From: an uncultured Bacteroides sp.
GTDB taxonomy: Bacteria; Bacteroidota; Bacteroidia; Bacteroidales; Bacteroidaceae
Assembly: GCA_905198575.1 (NCBI GenBank)
Contig: CAJKDC010000040.1
Span: 1-22,943, forward strand
Direction: 5' to 3'
Length of the DNA stretch: 22,943 nucleotides
Under the pieces are notes generated by a model that had not been told where the DNA came from, did no database searches, and was given only the letters and a program-made list of their open reading frames with translations. The position numbers and the translations under genes are program-made. Shown here in pieces: positions 1 to 6,756 of the stretch (positions within the stretch are counted from its first letter, which is position 1; each line of letters opens with the position of its first letter).

Positions 1-55
1 AGTAAGTTACATACGAATATAAGAGCGGGGGATTTTTCTTTTTAGAGGAAAGGTA

Positions 56-63
56 CAAATTTA
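56..63 (-). promoter_or_regulatory. Possible promoter -7 box reading out of the left edge
   Basis: The minus strand reads TAAATTTG here, a full match to the Bacteroidetes -7 consensus TAnnTTTG. It lies just downstream of the small membrane protein gene that ends at 88, so it could serve a minus-strand gene to the left of the window. No convincing TTG -33 box is found 19-21 bp upstream, and AT-rich DNA gives such matches by chance, so this is a weak call. Confidence 0.25.
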
Positions 64-87
64 GTTTTACTGTATCAACACGTAATT

Positions 88-429
88 TCAGCCAAGCCGA
101 TCGTTGACGAGCCGATGGACGCTTATTCCTCCGCAAACCAAGATTATAACTCCCCAGGTCTGCCATTGCAATTGACCTAAGACAGTAACCAAATCGGCAT
201 TAATCAGGGCCTGTCTCAAAGCATTTCCCAGCAAGTGAAAACCATCGAACAGGATGAACAGCAGGATGCACAGAACAGCACTGACAAGATTCAGCAGCCG
301 GGCAATGTCGACAATTGAGTCCGGCAGGTTCCGCATGACCCGTGCTGTAAATCCATTGTCAGGAATGTCAGCCTTTCCTGTATCCAGGAATTTTCTAATC
401 AAATCGTCATTCTTATCTGTCATAGCCAT
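88..429 (-). CDS. Small two-helix membrane protein (DUF5056-like), likely partner of the adjacent sigma factor
   Basis: This is a 113-residue protein. A soluble N-terminus of about 40 residues contains an IPDNGFTARVMRNLP-type stretch at 22-36, followed by two hydrophobic segments at about 44-66 and 90-108. The N-terminal pattern and size resemble the DUF5056 proteins encoded beside sigma factors in Bacteroides; this assignment is from memory of the family. The gene follows the sigma-factor gene and overlaps its end by 17 bases (11 if the second Met, at 423, is the start), which implies translational coupling. By position it could be a membrane-bound anti-sigma factor. It lacks the HxxxCxxC zinc motif of classical ZAS anti-sigma domains, so that role is inference only. 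Confidence 0.75.
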   Translation of the reverse strand: MAMTDKNDDLIRKFLDTGKADIPDNGFTARVMRNLPDSIVDIARLLNLVSAVLCILLFILFDGFHLLGNALRQALINADLVTVLGQLQWQTWGVIILVCGGISVHRLVNDRLG

Positions 430-955
430 TTTGTTTTAAATAGTTTGCCAACTTTTCCTTTCCTCGAAAAAGATATGATTTAACACTTCCGGACGGGAAT
501 CCGGTTATCAACGCTATTTTTTCTATCGGAAGGTCTTCCAGATAAAATAGCGTGATGCAAGTCCGTTCGTTTTCTTTCAGTTGTGCCAAGCCGGTGTATA
601 TGTCGATTTTCTCGCCTACAGCTGCTTGTTCCACATGCATTTGTGCATCTACCTGATAAGATTCCAGTTCGGCATATTCTTTCTGCCCACGAATATAATC
701 ATAAAAAACATTATAAGCAATACGGTAAAGCCATGTATTAAAAGAAGATAACCCTTTAAATGAGGAAAGGCTGGTATATGCTTTTATAAATGTTTCCTGG
801 GCTAAATCGTCACTGAGAGCAGCATTTCCCAAGGTCTGGTGAAGAAAGAAACGCCGCACTGCCGACTGATATTTCCGAACCAGTGTATCGTATGCACGTT
901 TATTTTTAAAAACAACGACTTGCGCAACCAATGCTATGTCGTTTATTTGACTCAT
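413..955 (-). CDS. ECF-type RNA polymerase sigma-70 factor
   Basis: A 180-residue protein with the two-domain layout of ECF sigma factors. Region 2 spans about 20-90, with the DDLAQETFIKAY core-binding stretch at 49-60 and the FNTWLYRIAYN segment at 72-82 used for -10 recognition. Region 4 spans about 118-172, with a helix-turn-helix at about 141-166 (LPIEKIALITGFPSGSVKSY). It would direct RNA polymerase to a small regulon, but nothing in the window shows which promoters. It sits 7 bases after the DUF6249-like gene and overlaps the small membrane protein downstream, so the three genes probably form one transcript. The Met at 955 gives normal ECF length. Confidence in the family is high; the signal it responds to is unknown. 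Confidence 0.93.
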   Translation of the reverse strand: MSQINDIALVAQVVVFKNKRAYDTLVRKYQSAVRRFFLHQTLGNAALSDDLAQETFIKAYTSLSSFKGLSSFNTWLYRIAYNVFYDYIRGQKEYAELESYQVDAQMHVEQAAVGEKIDIYTGLAQLKENERTCITLFYLEDLPIEKIALITGFPSGSVKSYLFRGKEKLANYLKQNGYDR

Positions 956-962
956 CAGTCAT

Positions 963-1670
963 TTACTTTTGATTAGTATCTGGATTACTGTTCTCTTGGG
1001 GTGCATCTTCTTTTTTGTCATCCGATGCCTGGTACGACACAGAATTGCCAGTATCACCTGCATCTCGGGAACCTCTGGAAATAATAACCTGACTGACTCC
1101 TGTACAGAATATAATAAAGCCGATTGCTGCTATTCCGGCAGTCTCTGTCAGTATATACAGGAAGACCATCATCGCCACTCCGGTACAGATATTGCGGATT
1201 CCTTTTTCCCAAACCATATTTCTGTAGATCTGATTGGCCGATTGCTTGGCATGCAGATATTCCTTACCTCCCAGATAATCCAAATTAACTGGTTTTCCAG
1301 CAGCAATGGATTCGGAAATGATGCGCATCCTTTCTTTATTCTGTTTATAGCGAATCCAGATGATGAAAATTATGAGAACTGTTATTGCAATAATAAACAA
1401 CCCGCCTATAATGAAGGGACCGACCAGCGCAGAAGTGACATTTTCAATCGAGTTTTCAACAATCTCATCCAGATTATCAAAATCTCCTGTTTGATAGGTA
1501 AAGGTTACCGATTCTTCTAAAGAATCTGTATCAGCATCCGCTCCTACGATTTGACTGGTTACAACCGTATCTCCATCAGAAGTGATTGCATTAGTAACTG
1601 AATTTTGAGCTGCGCCATTCAGTGCAAAACCTAAAAATAATAATACTAAAATTTGAGTAAGCTTTTTCAT
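963..1670 (-). CDS. Exported/membrane protein with DUF6249-like domain
   Basis: A 235-residue protein. It has a signal peptide at 1-21 ending AAQ, a periplasmic acidic segment to about 80, a transmembrane helix at about 83-106, a basic cytoplasmic stretch with the RIISESIAAGKPV motif at 116-128, then two more hydrophobic segments at about 158-175 and 178-197, and a hydrophilic D/N/Q-rich tail. The helix followed by an I-E/A-AGKP motif and a helical pair is what I recall for the DUF6249 family. Proteins of this kind often stand first in Bacteroides sigma-factor operons. It is the first gene of the unit and ends 7 bases before the sigma factor start. Biochemical role is unknown; sensing or holding the sigma system at the membrane is a guess from context. 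Confidence 0.82.
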   Translation of the reverse strand: MKKLTQILVLLFLGFALNGAAQNSVTNAITSDGDTVVTSQIVGADADTDSLEESVTFTYQTGDFDNLDEIVENSIENVTSALVGPFIIGGLFIIAITVLIIFIIWIRYKQNKERMRIISESIAAGKPVNLDYLGGKEYLHAKQSANQIYRNMVWEKGIRNICTGVAMMVFLYILTETAGIAAIGFIIFCTGVSQVIISRGSRDAGDTGNSVSYQASDDKKEDAPQENSNPDTNQK

Positions 1671-1744
1671 ATGTTTTTTCTTTTTTGATTTCTATTTATT
1701 AGACGGTGCATATATAGCAATAAGTTGCAATCGGATAAAAAAAA

Positions 1745-1775
1745 TTGGAGCTAAAAACGATTTATTGTAATTTTG
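1745..1775 (+). promoter_or_regulatory. Promoter of the rRNA methyltransferase gene
   Basis: TTG at 1745-1747 (-33) and TAATTTTG at 1768-1775 (-7, full match to TAnnTTTG) are separated by 20 bp. Transcription would start near 1781-1783, only about 14 bases before the ATG at 1796. The TTG at 1745 opens a slightly longer reading frame, but it is better explained as the -33 box. Confidence 0.6.
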
Positions 1776-1795
1776 TCGAAAAATATTCATCTATC

Positions 1796-3226
1796 ATGAA
1801 CTTACCCTCAGCTTTTAAAGAACGGACTAGCCGACTGCTCGGCGAATCAGCGTACGAAGCCTTGGAAACGGCACTGCAAAGTGAGGCGCCAACCAGCATT
1901 CGTATCAATACTGCAAAGTGGAAAGGAATCCTCAAATCAGAAAAATCAGTACCATGGTGCGAACATGGTTATTATCTATCAACCCGACCAGCTTTCACAT
2001 TCGATCCTCTTTTTCATGCCGGATGTTACTACGTGCAAGAGGCGGCTTCAATGTTTTTGGCTCAAGCCATGAAACAGTATGTGACATCTCCGGTTATCAT
2101 GCTGGATTTATGTGCTGCACCGGGTGGAAAATCTACTCTTGCCCGCTCTATTCTTCCTGAAGGAAGTCTGCTTGTATCAAACGAAATTATCAAGAACCGC
2201 TCACAAATTCTGGCTGAAAATATCATTAAATGGGGAGGTGACGCTGCAACCATTGTAACAAACAACGATTCAGCCGACTTTACAAGTTTCAGCCATCTTT
2301 TTGACATAATACTTACGGATGTGCCGTGTTCCGGTGAAGGAATGTTTCGCAAAGATGCTAATGCCATAACAGAGTGGAGCGAAGCAAACGTTGAGCTATG
2401 CTGGAAAAGACAACGTGAAATCATCCGCAACATTTGGCCAACTCTGAAGTCGGATGGTATACTGATTTACAGTACTTGTACCTACAACAGAGAGGAAAAC
2501 GAGGATAATGTTATGTGGATTTGCAACGAATTAAGTGCTGAAGTTCTGGAAGTCTCAACCAATTCTGAATGGAACATTACAGGAAGCCAGACTGAAGCTA
2601 ATATTCCTGTATACAGATTCCTGCCTCACAAGACACAAGGAGAAGGCTTGTTCATGGCTGTATTGCGGAAGAAAGAAGAAAGCAATGATAACGAATCAGA
2701 TGATATATATAATAACGAAAATACTAAATCAAAGAAAAAATCACCTAAAGGCAAAGAAACCAACACCATTCCGGCTAACGTAAAAAACTGGATAAGGAAC
2801 AATGATTTGTACGAATGGGAATTATCAAACAATAAAATTTACGCATTTCCCAAACTGTTCTATAATGAATATATAAAACTCAAACAAAAACTGAGAATTG
2901 TACATGTCGGTATTGAAGTAGCGGAAATAAAAGGGAAAGATTGCATCCCAGCACACAACTTGGCAATGAGTCATGCAAGTGAATTGACTGACTTCCCGCA
3001 AGCTGAACTCACTTACGAACAAGCAATCGCTTTTTTACGAAAAGAAGCACTAAGCCTTGATCCTGAAACACCCAAAGGTTATGTTGTTGTTACTTACCAA
3101 AACCAGCCTCTTGGATTTGTAAAGAACATAGGCAACAGAGCTAATAATTTATATCCACAAGAATGGAAGATACGGAGTGGATACCTGCCGGGAAACAATA
3201 TACAACTGAATTTTTCTACTGAATAA
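1796..3226 (+). CDS. rsmF: 16S rRNA (cytosine-C5)-methyltransferase, RsmF/RsmB NOL1-NOP2-Sun family
   Basis: A 476-residue SAM-dependent RNA methyltransferase. The Rossmann SAM-binding motif LDLCAAPGGKS is at 103-113. Motif IV DVPCSGEGMF has Cys178 and motif VI STCTYN has Cys228; these are the release and nucleophile cysteines of RNA m5C methyltransferases. A Lys/Ser/Asn-rich linker at about 292-321 leads to a C-terminal domain ending in a GYVVVTYQNQPLGFVKNIG-like segment, as in the RsmF PUA-like tail. The expected product is m5C in 16S rRNA in the cytoplasm. I place the start at ATG 1796 because the upstream in-frame TTG at 1745 overlaps the promoter. The gene is monocistronic, divergent from the sigma operon and closed by a hairpin terminator. 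Whether the target is the RsmF or the RsmB site cannot be read from sequence alone. Confidence 0.92.
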   Translation: MNLPSAFKERTSRLLGESAYEALETALQSEAPTSIRINTAKWKGILKSEKSVPWCEHGYYLSTRPAFTFDPLFHAGCYYVQEAASMFLAQAMKQYVTSPVIMLDLCAAPGGKSTLARSILPEGSLLVSNEIIKNRSQILAENIIKWGGDAATIVTNNDSADFTSFSHLFDIILTDVPCSGEGMFRKDANAITEWSEANVELCWKRQREIIRNIWPTLKSDGILIYSTCTYNREENEDNVMWICNELSAEVLEVSTNSEWNITGSQTEANIPVYRFLPHKTQGEGLFMAVLRKKEESNDNESDDIYNNENTKSKKKSPKGKETNTIPANVKNWIRNNDLYEWELSNNKIYAFPKLFYNEYIKLKQKLRIVHVGIEVAEIKGKDCIPAHNLAMSHASELTDFPQAELTYEQAIAFLRKEALSLDPETPKGYVVVTYQNQPLGFVKNIGNRANNLYPQEWKIRSGYLPGNNIQLNFSTE

Positions 3227-3234
3227 AGACCAAG

Positions 3235-3266
3235 AAAAAAGGCTACCCCAATGAGGTAGCCTTTTT
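3235..3266. terminator. Bidirectional intrinsic terminator between the methyltransferase and exbD genes
   Basis: GGCTACC (3241-3247) and GGTAGCC (3255-3261) form a perfect 7-bp stem with a 7-base loop. The stem is flanked by A-tract 3235-3240 and T-tract 3262-3266, which extend the pairing and supply a U-run on either strand. It lies between two convergent stop codons (3226 and 3285). Confidence 0.9.
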
Positions 3267-3284
3267 ATTTTATCTCATCAACTA

Positions 3285-3749
3285 TTACTGACGCTGAGTA
3301 GCTGAATAGTTAATTTTCAATGCATAAGCCTGACGAAGAGCCTGCTTAACTTCAGTAACGATACCCATTTTTGTATCAGCATCAACTTTCAAAGACACTG
3401 TCATAAATGGTTTATCTTCCTCTTTCATATTTTCACGTTCCTGATAAATGTAGTCCTGAACTTCAGATGATTCAGCAAATTTATCATTCAACTGAATACG
3501 GTCTGTAGAACCCATTTTTTTCTGGAACTCTGGCAATGGTTTACCAATATAAATGAAAGATACCAAAGATTTCTTTTCAAGCTTCTCCAATTCAGTAGCC
3601 TGAGGTACTTTGAACTGAACCTTCAATGTAACTTCACGCATGGTTGTTACAATCATGAAGAAGAACAACATGGTAAAGATAAGGTCAGGCAAAGAAGAAG
3701 TATTCAACTCCGGCATGCCACGCTTACCTGTCTTATTAAATTTTCCCAT
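3285..3749 (-). CDS. exbD: ExbD/TolR-type biopolymer transport protein (second ExbD of the operon)
   Basis: A 154-residue protein with a short basic cytoplasmic N-terminus, a single transmembrane helix at about 21-37 carrying Asp22 (LPDLIFTMLFFF), and a periplasmic domain ending in the INYSA-type stretch common in ExbD. In the Ton/Tol motors this membrane Asp takes part in proton translocation inside the ExbB pentamer. It starts 2 bases after the stop of the first ExbD, so the two are co-translated. The two ExbDs are clearly different in sequence (154 and 197 residues), which suggests a mixed ExbD pair rather than a recent duplication. It is the last gene of the operon, followed by a strong terminator. 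Confidence 0.93.
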   Translation of the reverse strand: MGKFNKTGKRGMPELNTSSLPDLIFTMLFFFMIVTTMREVTLKVQFKVPQATELEKLEKKSLVSFIYIGKPLPEFQKKMGSTDRIQLNDKFAESSEVQDYIYQERENMKEEDKPFMTVSLKVDADTKMGIVTEVKQALRQAYALKINYSATQRQ

Positions 3750-3751
3750 AA

Positions 3752-4345
3752 TTATTTTCCTCCATATTTTTTAGGTTCAGCCTCAGAAATCTTCTGCGGA
3801 TAATATTCATTGATTGCTTTCTTTTCATCTTCAGAACATTCAGCATAATCTTTGCCGAATTTAGAGTTAGCCAACTCATTACGCAATTCGTTATAAGCAG
3901 CTACCAATTCGTTCTGAACCTGAATATAAGCATTATAGCTGGTACCAACGTCGTTCTGTACAGAAATTACATGCTTTTCAGTGATCATCACTTCGCCAAA
4001 CATAGGAATGTTCTTCTTATGTTTTTCCGGCATATTAGGATCATCATTCGGATTCACAATAAATTCTTTTGCCTTTGCTCTCAATTGCTTAATATCAAAC
4101 CCAACTTCACCGTTAACCATCAACTGGTCATCTTTGTTCAGTTTGACAGCAAGTACATTTCGTTCCTTAACAATAATATCATCTTGTTTCTGCTCCTGAT
4201 TTTCAGGTGGAGGCGGCAGACGTCTAGCCAAACCGCGGTCAGTATCCATTGATGTTGTAATAAGGAAGAAAATAAGCAACATAAAGGCAATATCCGCCGT
4301 AGAACTTGAGTTAATTCCAGGGACCGATTTTTTCTTTCTTGCCAT
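3752..4345 (-). CDS. exbD: ExbD/TolR-type biopolymer transport protein (first ExbD of the operon)
   Basis: A 197-residue protein with a basic start, the STADIAFMLLIFFLITTSMD membrane helix at about 15-34 with Asp18, a proline run (PPPP) at about 44-47, then a periplasmic domain with a long charged tail. Asp18 is in the position of the proton-path aspartate of ExbD/TolR. The protein is longer than typical ExbD (about 140 residues), with an insertion around 95-130 and a Lys/Glu/Tyr-rich C-terminus. It lies 44 bases after the four-helix protein gene and 2 bases before the second ExbD. It should anchor in the inner membrane and contact ExbB. Its partner receptor or TonB cannot be inferred from position. 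Confidence 0.92.
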   Translation of the reverse strand: MARKKKSVPGINSSSTADIAFMLLIFFLITTSMDTDRGLARRLPPPPENQEQKQDDIIVKERNVLAVKLNKDDQLMVNGEVGFDIKQLRAKAKEFIVNPNDDPNMPEKHKKNIPMFGEVMITEKHVISVQNDVGTSYNAYIQVQNELVAAYNELRNELANSKFGKDYAECSEDEKKAINEYYPQKISEAEPKKYGGK

Positions 4346-4389
4346 TTTACTTACTCCTGTTTTAATTATTAAACTTCAATGATATGATA

Positions 4390-4851
4390 TTATCTTTTAA
4401 AAATACCAGACAAGTTAATCAAAGTACCGATAGCTGCAATTCCAAACAATACGTAAGTAGAATAGATCAACATATCAGAAACTTTCAACAGTGTTACGTC
4501 TGAATATAAAGTTCCATCAGCCAGCAATACGCTTTCAGAAGAACCGATATTATAAGTAACAATCAGGAGAACTACCAAAAGAATTACTCCCAGCAAAGAT
4601 TTCAAAGCACTCTTTGCATTGTCTCTCAATGCAGCACCAAACTGAGCGATAGCTGCAATCAGAGTAGCAGCAACTGTGATACCGAACATTGCATACATCA
4701 AGTAAATCAATGTTTCAGTATGTTCAGGTGCATTGTACTCACCTACAGGATTAGTGTATCCTACGCCGTAGAACAAGCCCAGCACAACCAAGATCAGTGC
4801 AAAGCATACATACAAAGCGTAGTAAGATACTTTATATGATAATTTAGCCAT
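4390..4851 (-). CDS. Unrecognised four-helix membrane protein of the ExbB/ExbD operon
   Basis: A 153-residue protein that I do not recognise as a named family. Four hydrophobic segments are visible at about 10-30, 48-70, 83-101 and 127-149. Two short polar loops (about 31-47 and 102-126) would lie on the same, probably periplasmic, side. The C-terminus is short and basic (FKR). There are no catalytic motifs, cysteine pairs or a cleavable signal peptide. It starts 8 bases after the exbB stop and precedes two exbD genes, so it is made with the motor proteins in the inner membrane. A structural or regulatory subunit of the motor is the simplest inference. The composition matches its neighbours, so there is no sign of recent transfer. 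Confidence 0.85.
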   Translation of the reverse strand: MAKLSYKVSYYALYVCFALILVVLGLFYGVGYTNPVGEYNAPEHTETLIYLMYAMFGITVAATLIAAIAQFGAALRDNAKSALKSLLGVILLVVLLIVTYNIGSSESVLLADGTLYSDVTLLKVSDMLIYSTYVLFGIAAIGTLINLSGIFKR

Positions 4852-4859
4852 TGTTCAAA

Positions 4860-5630
4860 TTATTTTTTGTATTTCAAGTTGTATTTCATGATCATATCCA
4901 GCAAAGTGATAGAAGAATCTTCCATCTGGCTAGTAATAGCTTCAATCTTAGAAAGGATGTAGTTATAGAATACCTGAAGAATCAATGCTACAACCAAACC
5001 GAAGATAGTAGTAATCAAAGCCACTTTCATACCGCCTGCTACAACTGTCGGAGAAATATCACCTGCCTGTTGGATTTTATCGAACGCCATAACCATACCG
5101 ATTACAGTACCCAAGAATCCCAAAGACGGAGCCATTGCGATGAACAGTGTAATCCAAGAACATCCTTTTTCAAGGTAACCAGCCTGAACACCACCGTAAG
5201 ATACTACAGAACGTTCAACAACATCCAAACCTTCGTCAATTCTCATAAGACCCTGGTAGCAGATAGAAGCAACAGGACCACGAGTGTTACGACAAATGTC
5301 TTTAGCACCTTCTACATCACCTTTTTCCAAAGCAGCTTCAACAGATGCCATCAACTTTTTAGTGTTAACTTCAGCAAGACTCAAATAAATGATACGTTCG
5401 ATACAGAAAGCCAAACCAAGTACCAATGCGATAGCTACCAATGACATGAAGCTAGCGTCACCTTCGATAAACTTAGTTTTTAACTCTTTGTGAAGACCAC
5501 CTTCTTCAACTGCTGCTGTTGCTACTTCTTCGGTCTGAGCAGGAGCTGTTGAATCCTGAGCTGTAGCTGTCTGAGTCATTCCAAATGAGAGAACTCCCAT
5601 CACTGCAAGAATTGCAAATAACTTTTTCAT
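4860..5630 (-). CDS. exbB: ExbB/TolQ/MotA-family proton channel protein
   Basis: A 256-residue protein. It starts with a signal-like segment at 1-24 (ending TATAQ) and an acidic periplasmic stretch, followed by three transmembrane helices at about 60-83, 158-184 and 202-226. The conserved GFLGTVIGMV segment lies at 171-180, and a large cytoplasmic domain separates helices 1 and 2. This is the ExbB/TolQ architecture with the N-terminal extension seen in many Bacteroidetes members. It would form the pentameric stator that uses proton-motive force with ExbD to energise TonB. It is first in an operon with the four-helix protein and two exbD genes. A weak promoter candidate lies upstream (TTG at 5690-5692, TAACTATT at 5662-5669, 20-bp spacing). 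Read-through from the tRNA gene is also possible. Confidence 0.94.
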   Translation of the reverse strand: MKKLFAILAVMGVLSFGMTQTATAQDSTAPAQTEEVATAAVEEGGLHKELKTKFIEGDASFMSLVAIALVLGLAFCIERIIYLSLAEVNTKKLMASVEAALEKGDVEGAKDICRNTRGPVASICYQGLMRIDEGLDVVERSVVSYGGVQAGYLEKGCSWITLFIAMAPSLGFLGTVIGMVMAFDKIQQAGDISPTVVAGGMKVALITTIFGLVVALILQVFYNYILSKIEAITSQMEDSSITLLDMIMKYNLKYKK

Positions 5631-5703
5631 TGTGTGTCTAATTTTTTAAGATTAATTAATTAATAGTTATAAATTGTTTTATTTTTCTTCAACTACAATG
5701 TAG

Positions 5704-5791
5704 CGGAGAGAACGGGATTCGAACCCGTGATACGCTTTTGGCGTATACACGCTTTCCAGGCGTGCCTCTTCAACCACTCGAGCACCTCTCC
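5704..5791 (-). tRNA. tRNA-Ser (anticodon GGA)
   Basis: An 88-base cloverleaf on the minus strand. The acceptor stem GGAGAGG pairs with TCTCTCC, with one G-T pair at its base. The anticodon stem CACGC/GCGTG encloses loop CTGGAAA, with anticodon GGA at 5757-5755. The long variable arm (TACGC with loop CCAAAA and GCGTA) is typical of class II serine tRNAs, and the T-arm reads ACGGG-TTCGAAT-CCCGT. The discriminator is G, as expected for serine. The genome does not encode CCA (CTA follows), so the CCA end must be added enzymatically. It reads UCC and UCU codons. Confidence 0.97.
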
Positions 5792-5827
5792 TCTTTATGG
5801 GGAAAACCGCTTCTTTTAAATTTGAGC

Positions 5828-5878
5828 GCAAATTACAAATAAAATATCGAACTGCAAGCGATTTATGCCACAAATGTA
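5828..5878 (-). promoter_or_regulatory. Promoter region of the tRNA-Ser gene
   Basis: Two overlapping candidates are visible on the minus strand. One is TTG (5855-5857) with a 19-bp spacer and TAATTTGC (5828-5835), which would start about 30 bases before the tRNA. The other is TACATTTG (5871-5878), a full -7 match without a good -33 box. The sequence does not decide between them. Confidence 0.35.
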
Positions 5879-5955
5879 TTCTTTTTTTTCGTCTTATAAA
5901 GCAGAACTCCCTCAAAAGTTGCTTTTACAATGCAAATTTAATAAACTTTATAAAC

Positions 5956-6729
5956 CTACCTAATGATTTGGAACACTTTTAGTGCATTTTTTGCTGTTTT
6001 TTCTTCAATTTCCTCAATTTTCACCGAATAAATTCCAGAAAGCACCTCTGCAATACGAGTCAGATAAGCACTTTCATTCCTTTTTCCCCGAAAAGGAACC
6101 GGCGCCAGATAAGGCGAATCTGTTTCCAGCACCAGTCTTTCCAGCGGAATATGTTTTAAAACTTCGGGCAAAGTAGACTTCTTAAATGTCAACACACCGT
6201 TAATCCCCAACATAAAGCCTTCATACTCCAACAGCCGGAGAGCTTCATCCAATGTTCCTGTAAAACTATGGAAAATACCTTTCAAATCTTGGCATTTATA
6301 AGGTTCCATAACCTCCAGCATTTCATCGTACGCATTCCTACAATGTATCACTAACGGCAACTGATACTCCAACGCCCACTCTATTTGTGTTCTGAAGACC
6401 TCTTTTTGTGCTTCACAATAGGTAGTATCCCAATATAAATCCATACCAACTTCACCAATTGCGACAAACGAAGTTTCTTTTTCAAGCCATTTACGAATGT
6501 GCTGTAAGCGCACTTCCCAGTTTTCATCTACAGAAGTCGGATGCAGCCCTATCATCGGATAGCAGTTCGAATCAGTTGCACAGACCTGCAGCATACGTTC
6601 CACCGTCGTATCATCTACATTAGGCATCAATAATTTCTCGACACCAGCTGCATGAGCCCGTTTTATCGCTTCCTGCCAGTCCGAGTCAAATTCTTCCACA
6701 AAAAGATGTGTATGAGTATCAATCAACAT
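5956..6729 (-). CDS. tatD: TatD-family metal-dependent DNase/hydrolase
   Basis: A 257-residue TIM-barrel metallohydrolase of normal TatD length. The metal-ligand set is complete: HxH at His6/His8 (DTHTHL), Glu93 in GEVGMD, His129 in LVIHC, His154 in FHSFTG and Asp204 in ETDSPYLAP. Family members are magnesium-dependent 3'-5' exonucleases or DNases in the cytoplasm, involved in DNA quality control, and some act on other phosphoesters. The start follows the polyprenyl synthase stop by 27 bases, so the two are probably co-transcribed, although their functions are unrelated. No obvious terminator follows; the tRNA lies 164 bases downstream. Confidence 0.95.
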   Translation of the reverse strand: MLIDTHTHLFVEEFDSDWQEAIKRAHAAGVEKLLMPNVDDTTVERMLQVCATDSNCYPMIGLHPTSVDENWEVRLQHIRKWLEKETSFVAIGEVGMDLYWDTTYCEAQKEVFRTQIEWALEYQLPLVIHCRNAYDEMLEVMEPYKCQDLKGIFHSFTGTLDEALRLLEYEGFMLGINGVLTFKKSTLPEVLKHIPLERLVLETDSPYLAPVPFRGKRNESAYLTRIAEVLSGIYSVKIEEIEEKTAKNALKVFQIIR

Positions 6730-6756
6730 AATTCAAAAATCTACCTTATATATACA

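Noticed and set aside
969..1520. 183-codon plus-strand open frame opposite the DUF6249-like gene
   Set aside because: Antisense, Cys/Ile/His/Asn-rich without domain pattern; the minus-strand gene has a signal peptide, helices and operon context.
1745..1795. TTG start giving 17 extra residues to the rRNA methyltransferase
   Set aside because: The TTG coincides with the -33 box and the extension crosses the -7 box and probable transcription start.
5679..5915. 78-codon minus-strand open frame across the tRNA
   Set aside because: It overlaps the whole tRNA-Ser gene, and its translation is the tRNA sequence read as codons.
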